NCBI GenBank assembly: GCA_026182355.1
Contig: JAPFBL010000321.1
Span: forward strand, 124,001-188,000
Reading direction: 5' to 3'
Source: Hermatobates lingyangjiaoensis
Taxonomy: Eukaryota > Arthropoda > Insecta > Hemiptera > Hermatobatidae
DNA: 64,000 nucleotides
Below are positions 50,301-55,500 of this stretch, piece after piece. The translations under genes were made by a program, and so were the position numbers. The number at the start of each line of letters is the position of its first letter. The first letter of the stretch is position 1. A model generated the notes under the pieces. It had not been told where the DNA came from. It made no database searches and worked only from the letters and a program-made list of their open reading frames with translations.

Positions 50301-52462
50301 CAGTTACTCCGCAAAACGGTACCTAGGCCAAGAGTAATAGACAAACTAAAGCCCAGGTAACATGCGGAGATAATTACTGATAAGGTACTCAAAATTCCCT
50401 TATCAGTTGCACTTTAACTAGAGAACACATATAACGAAGACATATAAATACACAATCAAGACTAACTCAACTTATCGCTACGCCTCAAGGTACTAAAATA
50501 TTCCCTCGAGGTGGAAACTAAACTAACTTATAACTAAGAAACACTCAATACTAAAAGACTAAAAACTAATATAATATAATATCCGACAAGGTACTCGATA
50601 TTCCCTTATCGTTAGCTTAAACTAAAGGACACAGGACATATAAATAAACATACAGAACGAACAGAACTTACGTTAAACCCTCAAGGTACTGGAAATATTC
50701 CCTTAAGACAAAGACTAAAACTAATTTATCACTAATGGTAACTAGCCAAGACTAAAAAATAAACCACAACATCGAGGTCCCTGACACTAGAGGGTAAGAG
50801 TCTTCCTTTTCCTCCCCACATGGTACACATACTTCAGAAATTGGATAATTTAGAGGACCTTAAGCCATCGGTACCTAGCCTATTCGTTGCCAGGTACTCG
50901 TTAAAGATCCCAACTCGAAATACACTTGGGTTAGTCAAAATTTAGTAATCCCAATGTAGAATCAATCTTCATTGTGTGTGGTCACAAAGGGCCCAATGTA
51001 ATGCCTATGTGTGTTCCCTTGTGGGACAGCCACTACAACCTAAAAGGTTCGCCACTACTATTACTTGCTTACTAATATAATAATCCAGCTCCCACAGTTT
51101 GCAACTTTGTTGGACGACGGTCTAGTCGGTACCTTGAAAAAAAGTGGCGGATAAATATTTCAATTTATTTAATTAAATTATAATAGCCTGTATTATGTTT
51201 GTCAGTAGTCGTGATTACTCTGTTATCATTGTTGTTATTTTTATCATTTTATAAATTATTATATATTTAAGCTGCATTATCATAATATAATAAGAATTAT
51301 TGTGAAACATTAAAGATTTTACTGCATGTAATGACTTCTGGTGGAGCATATTGTTCTATAACAATAAAAAAAAAAATAATCATCAACAATTGAAATCTAA
51401 TATTCAAAGGATTATTATATATAATTAATTTAAATATGTTAATTTAATTTAAGAATAAAACTATAAGGATTTATTTATATAAATGCACTCTCATCAGCTA
51501 TAAAAATTACTTGTTTCACAGTAAGTACACAGAGGGCAGCTCTATTCAGTGACTGACATGTTGGTTCTGTTTGTTTAATTCCTGATTATGTTTATTGTTC
51601 ACAACATGTACTTCTGATATAAGATGGTGTTAATAACCATTAATAATTTATAGGGGTATTTAAACAAAATAGTGTAAAATGCCAGAAAATAGCCACATAC
51701 ATGGTATATTTGAATTAATTTTAATTATTTTGCAATTAAAGTATAGCTTTACCTATATTTACATTTGCTGATAACATTTAAAGAATCAAAAATTTAGTTC
51801 CTACGTTTAATTATATTTCTTTATTGCTCTTCAATCTTTTAATGCATTAGAGGACTCTAAGAACATGTTATTGGGGGCTAGATTAGCTCAGATGTTAGCG
51901 TACTTGAACTGGCCTCTGAACTGGTAGGTCCGGGGTTCGATCCCAGCCTGGCCCTGAATATATTCACTTGATATATATTTGCTATATTTTGATATTAATC
52001 TCTGAATCTTTTAAAACATTAACTCGACTCAAAGAATCGAGTTAAAGGGGGCAGGTTAGCTCAGTGGTTAACTCGCCTCTGATCTGGTAGGTCCGGGGTT
52101 CTATCCCCACCTGGACCTCGATTTATTCACGTGGGAGGTAAATAAATCTGTTCTACAAATAGGACGTTAAGCCGTCGGTCCCGAGCTTGTACGATGTCGA
52201 ATACTCGGGAAAAGATCCCTACTATAAATACACTTGAGTTAGGCAAAATTTAGGACTCCCAGCGTAGAGTCAACAGGTAATGTGGTTCACCCATAACAAA
52301 AATGGGTGACAAATAATAAATGAGCCACAATTTCCGTTATAAGCCCCTGTAAGAACAATAAAGGTAAAAGACTTAGAAGTGTGAGTGTTGGAAAACAGAC
52401 AAATAAAGAATCGTGTTTATTAACAATCATATTAAGTAAAAAGAGGTTGCGTTCCTCATATG

Positions 52463-52504
<42 letters not shown>

Positions 52505-55500
52505 GTTTTGTTGAATGACCTTTGTACTGTGGCATGGACACAGTACCATCTTTCTTTCTTTGTACGAAAGATGGACAATTAAATTTATTCATGCCACAGT
52601 ACAAAGGTCGTTCAACAAAACATGTATATAAGAAGGATTGCCCCCCAAATTTACAAATATATGTATAAAATAAATTAAAAACAAAGGAAACACACAGAAA
52701 GACACAGACATAACACACATCGATATTTCGACCATCGTCGTCATCAGGAGGTGTGAAGAGCGAAGAGTAAGAGTCCCGCAGGAAGGCAGAGTCGCCGCCC
52801 TGCCTTCCTGCAGGACTCTTCGCTCTATATATATAAACGTTTATATATATATAAACGCTTTTTTTAATATGTTGAAAAACTCATCAAAGACCCTTTAAGA
52901 GTAATTTATTACTTTTAATTTTTAATGACCCGCTCTATTGCTACTAGTTATAGGCTCTTAAAATCTTGCGACATGTTGCATTTTAATGGAAGAACTATTA
53001 TTGTTCTTTCGTACACCTTACGATATCAAGCAGGATTTTAAGAAAGAAAGTAATTTCCCTTTTTATAACCTTGTGATGGTGGCATGAGTATAAATAAAAC
53101 TTGAAAATAGTTTAGCGATTTGTGTGGTTGTTGCAGCTGTTCTGTTGCCACGGAGGTGTACCTCCGCCTTGGTTATGCCCCAACATTTCTGTCATCAATA
53201 ACATCCAAGTGCCCCTTCCAAACCCTGAGTTACAAAGTGCCCTAGCCTGGGAACTACTTTGGAACGACCCTGTCAGGTATCGTCTTTTAAAAGGTTGTCA
53301 TTAAATGAAACTAAATATTTTATTAATTTTATATTTTCCTACTTATATAAATTAGCATAATGCTAGTAATTCAGTAAAAGTTAGCACACTATTTTCTAAT
53401 TCTATTTTGATGCTAAGTGTACTGTAAAATGCATTTACTTTTTTGTAATAGACGATTTGTTTTTCTCTTATTCTTGATCTTATTTTTCATTTAGTCTCTG
53501 CCTCTCTTCCTCTCATCAGTGGAATAACAGGGGGGGGGGGGGGTCCACCCCGGGTGACACGTGCCAGGGTGGGTGGCATTTTGAGGGTGTTGTAAAAATA
53601 GAAAATAGACAAAAATTAAGCAATAAATGCTAACAAGCTGATATTTTATACCAAAATGAGTTTTAAATTTTTTTTAAGGACGTTGATTGTATTTCCATGA
53701 AAATAATTCTTTTGAGGACTTTCTGGAATTTTGAATGTTAACGGATAATCAACAGTAAGCGTGGAGGGGGGGGGACCCTTTCTAGTTAGTTATCTCTCTC
53801 TCTCTTTCTCTCTCTATTGTTTTTTTTTCCTATCCCCAAAACGGTCATTCTCTCATTCTGGAATTTTCTTATTCTCTCTATTCTTAGTCGCACTCAATCA
53901 TTTCTCTCTAACTCACAATCATTCTCTGTGCACATACTTTCTCAGGTTCTCTGTTTTCATCTCTTCAAATTGAAATCAGTTAGTGGACTTTAATAAGTTT
54001 CATGGCTGAACATACTTATACACATCTATATGCCATTACGAAACGACATATAAATATAATAGCAAATCTTCTTGGTTCAGGAAAATTTTCACATGGTAAT
54101 GATCGTTTTTTTAAAAAAAAAAATAAAATAAAAATACATAAAATTCCATCTTTTTTTGATTAATCAAGCATATCTAACCTGGAAGCAGATTAATGAGAAG
54201 AAAATAACGTTTCTTAAAAAGATATTTACAAAATATGGAAATCACGAAAAAATAAGCAGTACTTTAAGCTTGATTCATCTTTATTTGAAGGAAGGAATGT
54301 GCCAATCTAAATTATACGCGCGCTACGTTTGGCGCAAGCGCTGTAGATTGGCCACACCTGATATAGAGAGAAACTGTAGGATAAATGGGGATACAGAATA
54401 TGATAAGGAGAGGATTGTTAGTTAGACTGATAATATTTAATATTAATTTGAGAATAGAGTATTATAGTTTTGGTTTTATTTTCAGAGAAGCCTGGAAGAA
54501 TGAAGCATTGATTACTGAAATGATGTGTAATGAAGGATTTGCAGTGAACAAGCGCCGCGGCACGGCGCACATGTTTAATGCAAGTGCACTAGAAAAGTTC
54601 TTGAAAGTGAACAATTTGACTCACCTGTTGCGGGCTCACGAGGTGGTCGACTGTGGATTCATGGTACAACTGTTTTTGATAAATCTAATCTTACTTAGGC
54701 ATAATGGCTTTCCAAAAATGTTTCTTATGCTACAGTGAATTCGATATATATTGTCATGTGGTATAACTTACAAGAAATAACGCCAACGATCAAAGATCAA
54801 CGAATATTTCCATGTACTTTAATGCACGTCGTAATTAGCAGTTCCGGACCAAAAGGTCACTACTGCTAAATTCTCATCCAACTGTTTTTGATTAGGTCAA
54901 CCAAACCCGTTGTTTTCCCTGGACCAACCCGTCAGCACCACATCCTTGGTGTCTTACTGATGATGAACACAAAGTGTTCGAAACGCGTTGTTGCTGTTGA
55001 ATAAAACTTTGCATTTGTGTGGAGACTTTTGTTTCTTTATCCATTTTACCTCAAAATGAGTAAATACCACACAATGACGGATTGCACAACTAATCATTTA
55101 ATTAATTAAATTAAGATAAATTTAATAAATTTAATTTTGTCAGTTGACAATTTGACTTTACAAGGTAAACTCGTATTTCTACTTTTATTAAATACAGGAG
55201 TAATATTACAGTTGACATTTTAAGGTAATTAAAAAAATATGAATATTTATATTTAGAGTAAATGACATTGTCTCTGATTTCATTGTATTTTTTAGTTATA
55301 GCTGAAGAAGAACACTACGTGTTCGAAATTCGTTGTTTATATGATTAAACTTCTTCTGAGGTAAAATGGATAAACCAACAAAAGTCTCCACACAATGAGT
55401 AAATACCACACAATTTTACCTCAGAATGAGTAAATACCACACAATTACGGATTGTACAACTAATGATTAAACTTCTATATGTGGAGACTTGTTCATTAAC

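Noticed and set aside
52046..52120. A tRNA gene
   Set aside because: Box A and box B are present, but no closed acceptor stem can be drawn and the sequence is one of several dispersed copies with a common tail, so it is a SINE.
54156..54738. Frames of 89 and 117 codons before and over exon 16
   Set aside because: Only 54486-54663 is supported by splice sites and PPP motifs; the first frame includes the inverted repeat at 54296-54360 and has no domain.
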